A stretch of DNA of 11,762 nucleotides from Palsa-504 sp050010815 (GTDB lineage Bacteria; Actinomycetota; Actinomycetes; Streptosporangiales; Streptosporangiaceae), in contig JBEKKH010000423.1 in the NCBI GenBank assembly GCA_050010815.1, forward strand, positions 1 to 11,762. The letters are read 5' to 3'. Shown piece by piece: positions 1 to 7,787 of the stretch (position 1 is its first letter; the number at the start of each line of letters is the position of its first letter). The position numbers were made by a program, and so were the translations under genes. Under the pieces are notes generated by a model. That model had not been told where the DNA came from. It saw nothing but the letters and a program-made list of their open reading frames with translations, and ran no database searches.

Positions 1-693
1 GAGCAGCTGCTCGACGTCACGCTGCAGCCGATCGTCTTCGTGACGCTGTTCGTGTTCTTGTTCGGCGGCGCGATCAAGGGCGAGAGCAGGCACACGTACC
101 TGCAGTACGTGCTGCCCGGCATCATGGTAATGACGGTGGTGTTCGCGAGCATGGGCACCGGCATCGGGCTGAACACCGACGTCACCAAGGGCATCTTCGA
201 CCGGTTCCGGAGCCTGCCCATCTCCCGGTCGGCCCCGCTGACCGGGACGATCATGGGCGATTTCGTCCGCTATCTCGTCTCGATCGCGATGGTCTTCGGG
301 TACGGGTCGCTGCTCGGCTTCCGCATCGCCACCAATCCGCTGTCCGCGCTCGGCGCGGCGGGACTGATGTTCGTCTTCGGCTTCGCCGTCGGCTGGATCT
401 GGGTGCTACTTGGCCTGTACGTGAAGTCCCCGCAGAGCCTGCAGGGATTCGGGTTCATCGTCATGTTCCCGCTCGCGTTCGGGAGCAACGTGTTCATCCA
501 GACCAGCACCCTGCCCGGCTGGCTGCAAGCATGGGTTAGGGTCAACCCGGTGACCGCGCTGGCCAGCGCCTCCCGCGGCCTGATGCTGGGCGGACCAGTC
601 GCGGCCCCGGCGTGGCACTCCATCGTCTGGAGTATCGCGATCACCGTCGTCTTCGCGCCGCTGGCCGTGCGCCGGTACCGCCACATCGGCTAG
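1..693 (+). CDS. ABC-2 type transporter permease, DrrB-like (5' end cut by window)
   Basis: Open from the first base of the window and ending in TAG at 691-693, so the N-terminus lies upstream. The 230 visible residues start with an EQLLDVTLQPIVFV segment, typical of the cytoplasm-to-first-helix boundary of DrrB-family permeases (daunorubicin/polyketide export type). About six hydrophobic segments follow, including LPGIMVMTVVFASMG, FGFAVGWIWVLLGLYV and SIAITVVFAPLAV. The conserved C-terminal part, LPGWLQAWVRVNPVTALASA followed by RGLMLGG, is the ABC-2 signature region. The protein would sit in the cytoplasmic membrane and work with an ATPase subunit (DrrA-like), presumably encoded just upstream. 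Substrate is unknown. An internal GTG at 40 could look like a start, but homology continues upstream of it. Confidence 0.9.
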   Translation, partial: EQLLDVTLQPIVFVTLFVFLFGGAIKGESRHTYLQYVLPGIMVMTVVFASMGTGIGLNTDVTKGIFDRFRSLPISRSAPLTGTIMGDFVRYLVSIAMVFGYGSLLGFRIATNPLSALGAAGLMFVFGFAVGWIWVLLGLYVKSPQSLQGFGFIVMFPLAFGSNVFIQTSTLPGWLQAWVRVNPVTALASASRGLMLGGPVAAPAWHSIVWSIAITVVFAPLAVRRYRHIG

Positions 694-698
694 CCGGG

Positions 699-1535
699 AT
701 GGTCACCGCCATGCCGGAACGACTGACGGGTCGCTTGAGCGTCGCGTCCCTCAACACCTGGGGCATCCACATCCTTGGCTCGGACCTGGCCGCGCGGTAC
801 GCGGCGATCGGCACCGAGTTTGAGGCAGGCCGCGCTGATGTCGTGTGTTTCCAGGAGGTGTTCAGCGACTGGCAGCTGCAACTGCTCGCCCGGCGGATGC
901 CCTCGTTCCGGCACGTGAGCTACCGGCCCTCGGCGGCTGGGCCAGCCGGCGGCCTGGTGACGTTCTCGCGTCGGCCGGTGTCCGTCACGGCGTACCGGGG
1001 TTTCGGCACCCCGCCCAAGGTTCCCGGCATCCCCCGGAGGATCAGGTTCAGGGCGCGGGCGAAAGGCGCCCTGGTGACCCGGTTGGCGTGCCCCGGGCTG
1101 TGCATCGTCAACACGCATCCCGTGGCCAACTGGGACGGGGACTGGTCGCGGACGGGCCGGTTCTACCCGCTGCACCGCGCTCACCTGGGCGCCCTGGCGC
1201 GGATGGTGGGCAGCATGGGCGTCCCGGCGGTCGTGTGCGGGGACTTCAACGTGGACCGTGACAGTTCCCTGTTCGGCGATTTCATGGCAGAGACAGGACT
1301 GGCCGACGCGTTCGATGGCAGGTGCGCGCCGACGTTCCGCGCCGAGTATCTCCCGGTCGGCAAGGTGCCGCACTGCATCGATTTCATCTTGACCACGACC
1401 GGGGTCACGGCCGAATCCGCGGGGGTTCTGTTCACTGGCAAGGTGGCCCTGCCGGGCGGCCCTGGGTACCCCTCAGATCACATCGGACTGTGCGCCGACC
1501 TGCTCCTGACACCACCAGCCCGCCGGCCAGGGTAG
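699..1535 (+). CDS. endonuclease/exonuclease/phosphatase-family hydrolase
   Basis: 278 residues with the full motif set of the EEP (DNase I-like / sphingomyelinase-like) metal-dependent phosphoesterase fold: SLNTWG with N19, CFQE with Q52-E53 (metal-binding Glu), NTHP with H140, GDFN at residues 181-184 and PSDH with D260-H261 (catalytic His pair partner). The family hydrolyses phosphodiester or phosphomonoester bonds in nucleic acids, inositol phosphates or phospholipids. Nothing visible fixes the substrate. There is no signal peptide, so it is probably cytoplasmic. I chose the ATG at 699, five bases after the permease stop. ATG 711 is an alternative, and the open frame back to 612 overlaps the permease without support. 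No strong ribosome binding site is visible. The close spacing suggests co-transcription with the ABC permease gene. Confidence 0.85.
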   Translation: MVTAMPERLTGRLSVASLNTWGIHILGSDLAARYAAIGTEFEAGRADVVCFQEVFSDWQLQLLARRMPSFRHVSYRPSAAGPAGGLVTFSRRPVSVTAYRGFGTPPKVPGIPRRIRFRARAKGALVTRLACPGLCIVNTHPVANWDGDWSRTGRFYPLHRAHLGALARMVGSMGVPAVVCGDFNVDRDSSLFGDFMAETGLADAFDGRCAPTFRAEYLPVGKVPHCIDFILTTTGVTAESAGVLFTGKVALPGGPGYPSDHIGLCADLLLTPPARRPG

Positions 1536-1642
1536 CCCTCTCCCGCGTCGCGTCAGCGCCCGGGTCGGGTGATCCCCGCGCGGGCTTGGTCACACGCACG
1601 ACCGCCGTGACCGGCGCTTCTCGGTGGGCGCTCCTGTACCGC

Positions 1643-1668
1643 ACCCTGATCCCGCGTGCGGTCAGGGT
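1643..1668. terminator. hairpin between convergent genes, candidate bidirectional terminator
   Basis: ACCCTGA (1643-1649) pairs perfectly with TCAGGGT (1662-1668), and CCG/CGG can pair inside around a short loop. The right arm covers the stop codon of the minus-strand DUF6398 gene. The hairpin also lies downstream of the plus-strand hydrolase gene that ends at 1535. There is no strong T-tract on either side, only a short TATTT after it on the plus strand, as is usual for GC-rich actinobacterial terminators. Confidence 0.5.
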
Positions 1669-2222
1669 TGCGTATTTGCGCTCCCGCTCAGCCAGGCGGC
1701 GGTGCCGTCCCGGCCGAGCGCCGGAATGTAGGGGATGATGCCCAGCGCAAAGGCCTGCGCCTGCACCGACAGCGGAAGCCCGTGGGCATCCACGACCAGG
1801 CCGTCTACCTGGATGAGCCAGATCATGGGGCTGGCCTCGATCATGTCCTCGCGCAAGAACTCTGCCGTCCCCCAGGACATCTTCGTCAGGTCACGGACCT
1901 GCTTGGCCTTGGCACCCAGCGTGGACTTGGCGACACCGAACGCCGTGCTCAGATCATCCGCCGTTGCATACGGCTTAGTGGCCGAGTCAAACAGGAAGTT
2001 AACCTGCCCCAGCGCATAGACGACCGCGCCGGCCCAGGTCGGCGCCCGGCCCGACTGGATCGGCGACGGGCGCTTACGCGCCAGCTTCGCCACCACGCTG
2101 CGGGCAAGGACGGCATACTCCTCATCCAGTAGCTCCGGACACACCCGGTCGGTCAGCGCGATGATCGCCTCCGCCGCAGGGCGCACCGCCACCGGGATCT
2201 TCAGCTCGCCAAGGTCTGCCAC
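1662..2222 (-). CDS. DUF6398 domain-containing protein
   Basis: 186 residues from a GTG start (bases 2222-2220). An in-frame TGA five codons upstream limits the start. The core (about residues 20-125) matches what I recall of DUF6398: a CPELLDEEYAVLARSVVAKLARKRPSP segment (given here in one-letter code only as landmarks: LDEEY, KLARKRPSP), then GRAPTWAGAVVYALGQVNFLF, then a predicted helix-turn-helix-like stretch FGVAKSTLGAKAKQVRDL. The latter could bind DNA or simply be a helical bundle. The C-terminal ~60 residues (VDGLVVDAHGLPLSVQAQAF, ALGIIPYIPAL) are an extension that I do not recognise. Function unknown. It is divergent from the SNF2 helicase gene across 152 bp and convergent with the hydrolase. 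Confidence 0.75.
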   Translation of the reverse strand: MADLGELKIPVAVRPAAEAIIALTDRVCPELLDEEYAVLARSVVAKLARKRPSPIQSGRAPTWAGAVVYALGQVNFLFDSATKPYATADDLSTAFGVAKSTLGAKAKQVRDLTKMSWGTAEFLREDMIEASPMIWLIQVDGLVVDAHGLPLSVQAQAFALGIIPYIPALGRDGTAAWLSGSANTQP

Positions 2223-2360
2223 GGCAGGAGTCTTTCACCGTCAGCGGCCGGCCGTGACGCATATGACCGGGCCCGCGGAGCCGCTCAGGCTGGCCGATCC
2301 GGGCCGGCACCGCGCGGACGGCTTCTTGGCTTTCTCCAGCGAGCCGGGCCGGGCGACCGG

Positions 2361-2366
2361 TATCGT
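2361..2366 (+). promoter_or_regulatory. candidate -10 box for a leaderless helicase transcript
   Basis: TATCGT ends 8 bases before the GTG start of the helicase gene, and no Shine-Dalgarno sequence precedes that GTG. This is the usual geometry of actinobacterial leaderless mRNAs, where transcription starts at the start codon. No convincing -35 box is seen. Confidence 0.4.
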
Positions 2367-2374
2367 ACGTTGCC

Positions 2375-5179
2375 GTGCTAGACGGCGAGCTGGTCTTCGT
2401 ACCGGGCAAGATTCCCCGGCAGGGCATGTTCGCGCACTGGGGCCGGGGCACCGGGTCCGCCCGAGTCGAGCTGGTCTTCCCGGGCGGCACCTACGGCATA
2501 CGTAAGCGCCTGGTCGCCGCGGATCTCATCCCGCTCGCCGAGGCGCTGCCGGCGCTGCTCGCCGTGGGCGCACGTGAGCAGATGCGGCTCAGCGGCCAGG
2601 CCTGGGCCGCGGCCGCGGCGGCGGGCGTGGGACTGATCGCCCGGGGCCGCCTCCTGCCGACGGTCGGAGCCGACGGCACGGACGTCTGGCGAGCCGGGCC
2701 GCTCGATCCGGCCGACCTCAGCTGGATGCGTCAGCTCGCCGCCGCCTTCCCGCCGGCCGCGCATCCCCTGGCGGTACCAGGCTCGCGCCCGATGCGGCTC
2801 CGTACTCCCGAGGCGCTGATCCGTGATCTGTGGGACGCGATTGCCGACCTGATCGCGCGCTCGCCGGCCGCGGCCAGGGCGACCGCGTCGCCCGCGTTCG
2901 CCGCGGGCAGTCCCACGCAGGTTGGCGATCTCGCGGAATGGCTCGCCGACACCACCGACGGCCTTACGGCCGGGGCACGTCTCGGGCTGCGGATCGAGGC
3001 CGTCCCGCGGCCGATCAGTGAGGCGGGTGAGATCGCGGATGAGGAGTACGAAGCCGAGGCGGATGAGCTCGAACCCGCGTTCAGGCTGGTGCCTCAGCTG
3101 CGCAGCCAGGACGACCCGAGCCTGATCGTCGACGCCGCCGCGCTGTGGAGCCAGCCCGAGACCGTGCTGTCCAGGTTCGGCGCGCAGGCGGAGACCGACC
3201 TGCTGCTGGCGCTGCGGCGCGGCGCGGCGATATGGTCTCCGCTGGCCGAGGTGCTGCAGCAGGTCAGCCCGTCGGTGATCGACCTGGACGACGACGCGCT
3301 GGCCAGCCTGCTCGGCCCGGCCGCCGAAGAACTGGCGGGCGCCGGCATCGAGGTCCTGTGGCCCTCCAGCTTGCTCGGCGACGGCCTAGAGCTGAAGGCT
3401 GTGGCCACGCCCGCGCCGGAGAAGCTGACGGACGCAGGGTTCGGGGTCGAGGCCCTGCTGGATTTCCGCTGGCAGCTCACGCTCGGCGGCGCCCTCCTCG
3501 ACGCCGACGAGATCGCCGCCCTGGCCGAAGCCAAACGGCCGCTGATCAGGCTGCGGGGGCGCTGGGTGATCCTCGACCCGGCGCTGCTCGAGCGGCTGCG
3601 CCGCCCGCCGCGCACCCGGATGCGCACGTCCGAGGCGCTTGGGGCGGTGCTGGCGGGTTCGGCGGACATCGACGGCGAGACGGTCCCGGTGATGGCCGAA
3701 GGCCCGCTCGCCGACCTGGCCGCCCAGGTGGCCCGCATCGCGTCGGCCCCGGTGCCCGTCGGCCCGCCGCCGGGACTCAAGGCGGTGCTGCGGCCCTACC
3801 AGCAGCGTGGCCTGGCCTGGCTGGCCGGGATGTGCGAGACGGGGCTGGGCGGCTGCCTGGCCGACGACATGGGGCTTGGCAAGACGATCCAGGTGATCGC
3901 GCTGCACCTGCACCGACGGGAGGCGGGAGCCGGCCCCACGCTCGTGGTGTGCCCGGCGTCGCTGCTCGGCACCTGGGAACACGAGGTGCGCAGGTTCGCC
4001 CCGGAGATCCGGGTCCGCCGGTATCACGGGGGCGGCCGGCACCTGGAAGACCTGGCCGTCGATGAGGTCGTCCTGGTCACCTACGGCGTGGTGCTGCGCG
4101 ACTCCGCGCGCCTCGCCGGGGTCGGCTGGGGCCTGGTCGTCGCCGACGAGGCCCAGCATGCGAAGAACCCCCTGTCGCGGACGGCCAGGGAACTGCGAGC
4201 GGTGCCGGCACCGGCCAGGATCGCGCTGACCGGGACGCCGGTGGAGAACCGGTTGTCGGACCTGTGGGCGATCCTCGACTGGACGACACCAGGGCTGCTC
4301 GGCCACCTGGAGGCGTTCACCAGCCGGGTGGCGATGCCGGTCGAGCGGTACCGCGACGCCGAGGCGACCGCCAGGTTCGCCGCGCTGATCCGGCCGTTCC
4401 TGCTGCGGCGGAAGAAGACCGACCCCGGCATCGCGCCCGAACTGCCGCCCAAGACCGAGACTGACTTGTTCGTGCCGCTGACCGCCGAGCAGGTCACCCT
4501 GTACGAGGCGATCGTGCGGGAGACGATGGAGGCGATCAGGACCAGGCAGGGCATCGAGCGGGCGGGCCTGGTGTTCAAGTTGCTGACCGCGCTGAAGCAG
4601 ATCTGCAACCATCCGGCTCAGTTCCTCAAGCAGCCGGGCCCGCTGGACGGCCGGTCGGGGAAGCTGGCCGCCTTCGACGAGCTGACCGACCTGATCATGG
4701 CCAGCGGTGAATCGATGCTCGTCTTCACCCAGTACACGCAGATGGCGACCCTGCTGCAGCGACATCTCGACACCCGCGGGATCGGTTCGGTATTCCTGCA
4801 CGGCGGGGTTCCTGTGCCGCGCCGCGAGGACATGGTGGCCAGGTTCCAGGCCGGCCAGGTACCGGTGTTCCTGTTGTCGCTCAAGGCCGGCGGCACCGGC
4901 CTGACGCTGACCCGGGCCACGCACGTGCTGCACTACGACCGCTGGTGGAACCCGGCCGTGGAGGACCAGGCGACCGACCGGGCGTACCGGATCGGCCAGG
5001 ACCGCCCCGTGCAGGTACACCGGCTGATCGCCGAGGGGACGCTCGAGGACCGCATCGCGGCCCTGCTCGAGACCAAGCGCGAGCTCGCCGACGCCGTGAT
5101 CGGCTCGGGCGAGGGCTGGATCACCGAGCTGACCGACGCCGATCTCGCCGAGCTCGTCAGTCTGCGAGCGGCCTCGTGA
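2375..5179 (+). CDS. SNF2-family DEAD/DEAH-like helicase (with DUF3670 / SNF2-associated N-terminal region)
   Basis: 934 residues. The N-terminal half (1-~470) includes, at roughly 310-430, the bacterial SNF2-associated region (DUF3670-like: VLWPSSLLGDGLELKA, then RLRGRWVILDP). The ATPase core is complete: RPYQQRGLAWL Q-motif region, Walker A DDMGLGKT (K503), Walker B DEAQ (591-594) with the H595 typical of SNF2 proteins, motif III LTGTP (618-622), QICNHP, AGGTGLTLT, and motif VI QATDRAYRIGQ (865-875). SNF2 enzymes use ATP to translocate on double-stranded DNA and remodel protein-DNA complexes. Close relatives in actinobacteria include the HelZ-type proteins. The GTG start was chosen because LDGELVFVPG resembles the family N-terminus. 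Its stop overlaps the start of the SWIM gene by 4 bp (GTGA). The role could be DNA repair, transcription or phage defence; the sequence does not decide. Confidence 0.92.
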   Translation: MLDGELVFVPGKIPRQGMFAHWGRGTGSARVELVFPGGTYGIRKRLVAADLIPLAEALPALLAVGAREQMRLSGQAWAAAAAAGVGLIARGRLLPTVGADGTDVWRAGPLDPADLSWMRQLAAAFPPAAHPLAVPGSRPMRLRTPEALIRDLWDAIADLIARSPAAARATASPAFAAGSPTQVGDLAEWLADTTDGLTAGARLGLRIEAVPRPISEAGEIADEEYEAEADELEPAFRLVPQLRSQDDPSLIVDAAALWSQPETVLSRFGAQAETDLLLALRRGAAIWSPLAEVLQQVSPSVIDLDDDALASLLGPAAEELAGAGIEVLWPSSLLGDGLELKAVATPAPEKLTDAGFGVEALLDFRWQLTLGGALLDADEIAALAEAKRPLIRLRGRWVILDPALLERLRRPPRTRMRTSEALGAVLAGSADIDGETVPVMAEGPLADLAAQVARIASAPVPVGPPPGLKAVLRPYQQRGLAWLAGMCETGLGGCLADDMGLGKTIQVIALHLHRREAGAGPTLVVCPASLLGTWEHEVRRFAPEIRVRRYHGGGRHLEDLAVDEVVLVTYGVVLRDSARLAGVGWGLVVADEAQHAKNPLSRTARELRAVPAPARIALTGTPVENRLSDLWAILDWTTPGLLGHLEAFTSRVAMPVERYRDAEATARFAALIRPFLLRRKKTDPGIAPELPPKTETDLFVPLTAEQVTLYEAIVRETMEAIRTRQGIERAGLVFKLLTALKQICNHPAQFLKQPGPLDGRSGKLAAFDELTDLIMASGESMLVFTQYTQMATLLQRHLDTRGIGSVFLHGGVPVPRREDMVARFQAGQVPVFLLSLKAGGTGLTLTRATHVLHYDRWWNPAVEDQATDRAYRIGQDRPVQVHRLIAEGTLEDRIAALLETKRELADAVIGSGEGWITELTDADLAELVSLRAAS

Positions 5180-6441
5180 GCGGCCCTTGGAGCGGGACCG
5201 GCCCGGCGAGTCCCGAGCCGCCGGAGTTCGGCCGGACCTGGTGGGGTCGAGCCTGGCTGGAGGCGCTGGAGCAACGGGCGCGGCTTGACCCCGACCGGCT
5301 GCCCCGTGGCCGGGCGTACGCGAGCTCCGGCGCGGTCGGTGACCTTACCTTCGCGCCGGGCGAGGCCAGGGCCCGGGTGCGGGGCAGAAAGACCGAGCCG
5401 TACCAGGTCAGGATCCGGGTCCGGCCGTTCGCCGACGATGAATGGGACCGAGTGCTCGGGGCCATAGCGGCCCGGCTCGGTCATGCGGCAGCGCTGCTTG
5501 ACGGCGAACTGCCGCCGGAGATCGCCGACGACGCGGCCGCCGCCGGGCTCGATCTGCTTCCCGGCGGCGGCGAGGTCGGGCCGCGATGCGACTGCCCGGA
5601 CGACGCCGACCCGTGCAAGCATTCGGCGGCGGCCTGTTATCTCATCGCCGGCGCGCTCGACGCCGACCCCTTCGCCCTGTTCCTCCTGCGCGGGCGCACG
5701 CGGGATCAGGTGCTAGCCGGGATCCGGGCTCGCCGCCGCGGCGCGACGCTCGGGGCGGTGGCCGGAGCCGCATCCGGTGCGTCACCCGCGGAAGGCGCCG
5801 GCTGGCCGGCCAGCGATGCGGGCGTGGACGCACGGGCGGCATTCCGCACGCCGGTTCCGTGGGTGCCGATCCCGGCTGTGCCGCTGCCACCGGGCCGGCC
5901 CGGGTCCCCGGCGGCGCTTCCGGTGGATCCGCCGCCGTGGCGTCCCGGCCTGCGGGAAGACCTGGTCGAGCTGGCCGCGGATGCCGCCAGCCGGGCGTGG
6001 GAGCTGGCGTCTGGGCGGTCGGCCGATGCCGGGCTGACCCTCGACCCCGACGCCGACCTGGTCCGGCGGGCCGCCCGGACGCTGGGCACGCCGACGTTCG
6101 CGGCGCTCGCGGCACGGGCCGGGGTGCCCCCGCGAGACCTCGCTCGCCAGGCGCTCGCCTGGCGGCAGGGCGGCCTCACGGGCCTCGAACTGCTGCGCGC
6201 GGAGTGGGACCCGGCGGCCGAAGATCCGGATGCTGCCGAGCTGCTGCGGGCCGCGCGGGCCGCGCTACGCGCCAAGTCCGGCACCGCGGCGACCGTCCTA
6301 GGCAACCGGATCACCGCAGGACGCCTGCAACTCCGGCTTGGCCGCGACCTGCGCTGGTACCCGTACGCACGATCGGACTCCGAATGGGAACCTAGCGGCG
6401 CGCCCCAGGCCGATCCGGCCCTGGCCGTGGCGGATCTCTAA
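5176..6441 (+). CDS. SWIM zinc-finger protein, partner of the SNF2 helicase
   Basis: 421 residues from the GTG at 5176, overlapping the helicase stop (GTGA), so translation is very probably coupled. The N-terminal segment FGRTWWGRAWLEALEQ and the basic/hydrophobic YASSGAVGDLTFAPG region are typical of actinobacterial SWIM proteins encoded next to SNF2 helicases. The zinc finger is CDC (C138, C140) with CKH (C147, H149), the CxCxnCxH pattern of SWIM domains, which bind DNA or proteins. After about residue 185 comes a Pro/Ala/Gly-rich linker, then a helical C-terminal part (about 255-421) with no recognised domain. The longer open frame back to 4945 lies entirely inside the helicase and is not used. 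Likely a DNA- or helicase-binding adaptor acting in the cytoplasm. Confidence 0.88.
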   Translation: MSGPWSGTGPASPEPPEFGRTWWGRAWLEALEQRARLDPDRLPRGRAYASSGAVGDLTFAPGEARARVRGRKTEPYQVRIRVRPFADDEWDRVLGAIAARLGHAAALLDGELPPEIADDAAAAGLDLLPGGGEVGPRCDCPDDADPCKHSAAACYLIAGALDADPFALFLLRGRTRDQVLAGIRARRRGATLGAVAGAASGASPAEGAGWPASDAGVDARAAFRTPVPWVPIPAVPLPPGRPGSPAALPVDPPPWRPGLREDLVELAADAASRAWELASGRSADAGLTLDPDADLVRRAARTLGTPTFAALAARAGVPPRDLARQALAWRQGGLTGLELLRAEWDPAAEDPDAAELLRAARAALRAKSGTAATVLGNRITAGRLQLRLGRDLRWYPYARSDSEWEPSGAPQADPALAVADL

Positions 6442-6585
6442 CGCGGTCCCCCGCCCGGTGGGCCGGTCAGGTCACTGCTCACATCGGCCAACGTCATCAG
6501 ATCGTTCGTTTTTACGGCGCTCACCGGGAATCGGCATTACCTACGATGAGTATCCGATTACATTAAGTGCCGTTTTGGGAGTGCC

Positions 6586-7452
6586 GTGGGGGCGCTGGAC
6601 CTGCCGTCCGAGCCGGAGGAACCGGGCCGGGCCGACCATGCCCGTGACCGCGGCGCGGACCAGCCGAAGGCGCGTGATGTACCCGACCCGGACGCACGCA
6701 GGCATGCGTACGAGGCCACGCAGGCACACGTTTCCGCGGAAGCGGCCGATAAGGCTAGGTCCGTCCGGCATGCTGAGGGTGGTTACTGGCACCAGGCACC
6801 CGGGTTTGTCGAGCAAGCGGCGGTCTGCCTGAAGCGCTGGCCGGCGGACAGGCAGCCGGCCCCGGACCGCTCGGCCGACCCGCCCGGGTCGTTTCGCAGC
6901 GACGGAGGCTCTTACCTGAACCCGGACCGGCACGCCGAGGCGGTCACGGCGATCGGCCGGGTGCGCGAGGCCGAGCCGGCCATCTCGGCGGACATGCGGA
7001 CGATCGAGCAGGAGAATAGGCATGGCGGCTGGCTGGAAGGCTTCGATCGCAGGATCAAGGGCGACGACCGCCTCAAGGAGAAGGTCGCAGATACATTCTG
7101 CTTCCAACCGGAGAGCTACGCCCGAGGCCAGTATCAGATCAAAGAACAGCTCGAAAGTCGCGGCTACGAGATGTGCTACTCCAAGAACTCGTGGACCGAT
7201 CTCGAGTACAAGGGAATCAACACGCGCTGGATAACCCCGGACGGGCAACGATTCGAGGTGCAGTTCCACACGCCGGAAAGCTTCCACGCCAAGCATCACG
7301 TGACCCACACCGCCTATGAACGGATCCGTGACCCTACGACCAGTAGATCCGAGCTTCGCGAATTGCACGCGTTCCAAAGGGAGGTGTGCTCGCATATCCG
7401 TGTACCGGAAGGTGCAGCAGACATCCCTGATTACAGGAAGAAAGGGTTCTAG
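6586..7452 (+). CDS. RelA/SpoT-like nucleotidyltransferase-fold protein, lacking a core segment
   Basis: 288 residues; GTG start with GGGAG (6577-6581) 4 bases upstream. A weak TTACCT/TACATT pair at 6537-6564 could be its promoter. Residues 1-~150 are charged, low-complexity and unrecognised. Residues ~150-285 align with the intact paralogue on the minus strand at 7788: GFDRRIKGDDRLKEKVAD / YKGIN (208-212) / FEVQFHT (E224) / AYERIR / FQREV / IRVPEGAADIPDY. YKG and EVQ-H-T correspond to the Y-x-S-L-H and E-V-Q-I-R-T motifs of (p)ppGpp synthetase and toxSAS domains. Between D169 and F171 the alignment lacks about 22 residues that in the paralogue contain DAIRYT, the presumed metal-binding Asp. 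The protein is therefore probably catalytically impaired, perhaps a pseudo-enzyme or a decaying gene. The 7081-7260 stretch is AT-richer than its neighbours. The stop directly abuts the next gene. Confidence 0.7.
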   Translation: MGALDLPSEPEEPGRADHARDRGADQPKARDVPDPDARRHAYEATQAHVSAEAADKARSVRHAEGGYWHQAPGFVEQAAVCLKRWPADRQPAPDRSADPPGSFRSDGGSYLNPDRHAEAVTAIGRVREAEPAISADMRTIEQENRHGGWLEGFDRRIKGDDRLKEKVADTFCFQPESYARGQYQIKEQLESRGYEMCYSKNSWTDLEYKGINTRWITPDGQRFEVQFHTPESFHAKHHVTHTAYERIRDPTTSRSELRELHAFQREVCSHIRVPEGAADIPDYRKKGF

Positions 7453-7719
7453 GTGCCAAACAAGATCACGTACTACGCGATCGTCGGCGGCAGCAACAGC
7501 ATCGGTAATCCCCGAGGCCTAGTACGGCGGCTTGAGCATGACGACGGTCCATCCGACGAAGCCCTGCGCGACGACTTCAGCTGGAAGTTCACACCGGTGA
7601 TCGTCGAGTGGGAACGCGGGGACTTTGACGACGAACTCGTTGAGGTCAGCCATGAGCAGGCGGACAAGGTCATCCAGTATTTTCGCGAGCATTGGGGTGG
7701 GCAGCCGGTTGACTCCTGA
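7453..7719 (+). CDS. small protein homologous to the C-terminal domain of the minus-strand Rel-like protein; candidate antitoxin or regulator
   Basis: 88 residues. The GTG follows immediately after the TAG of the Rel-like gene, with AAAGGG (7441-7446) six bases upstream, so translation is likely coupled. It aligns along nearly its whole length with residues ~186-262 of the minus-strand protein at 7788-8597. Shared landmarks are YYAIV/HYALV, P-x-GL-x-RR, DEA, D-F/L-x-W, ERGD and E-x-A near the C-terminus. It is acidic, with no membrane segment or signal peptide. I know of no assigned function for this domain. Because it is separate in one locus and fused in the other, it may bind and control the Rel-like enzyme in cis or in trans. 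That is inference from context. Confidence 0.75.
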   Translation: MPNKITYYAIVGGSNSIGNPRGLVRRLEHDDGPSDEALRDDFSWKFTPVIVEWERGDFDDELVEVSHEQADKVIQYFREHWGGQPVDS

Positions 7720-7787
7720 GCGGGGGGTTCCGGTTGATAGCGAACCATCGCCTGGGTCTGGGTGAGGCATCGGCATCGTAGGGCGTG

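Noticed and set aside
3386..5020. Long open frame (544 codons) on the minus strand opposite the SNF2 helicase
   Set aside because: It is antisense to conserved helicase motifs, its product is Arg/His/Gln/Pro-rich low complexity, and long antisense frames are expected in GC-rich DNA.
4945..5175. Upstream extension of the SWIM protein into the helicase gene
   Set aside because: The added residues are Arg/Gly/Pro-rich out-of-frame helicase sequence. The GTG at 5176 in the GTGA overlap is the natural start.
7726..7746. GGTTC...GAACC hairpin as terminator between the small gene and the fused Rel-like gene
   Set aside because: Only five base pairs with an 11-base loop and no T-tract, so too weak to call.
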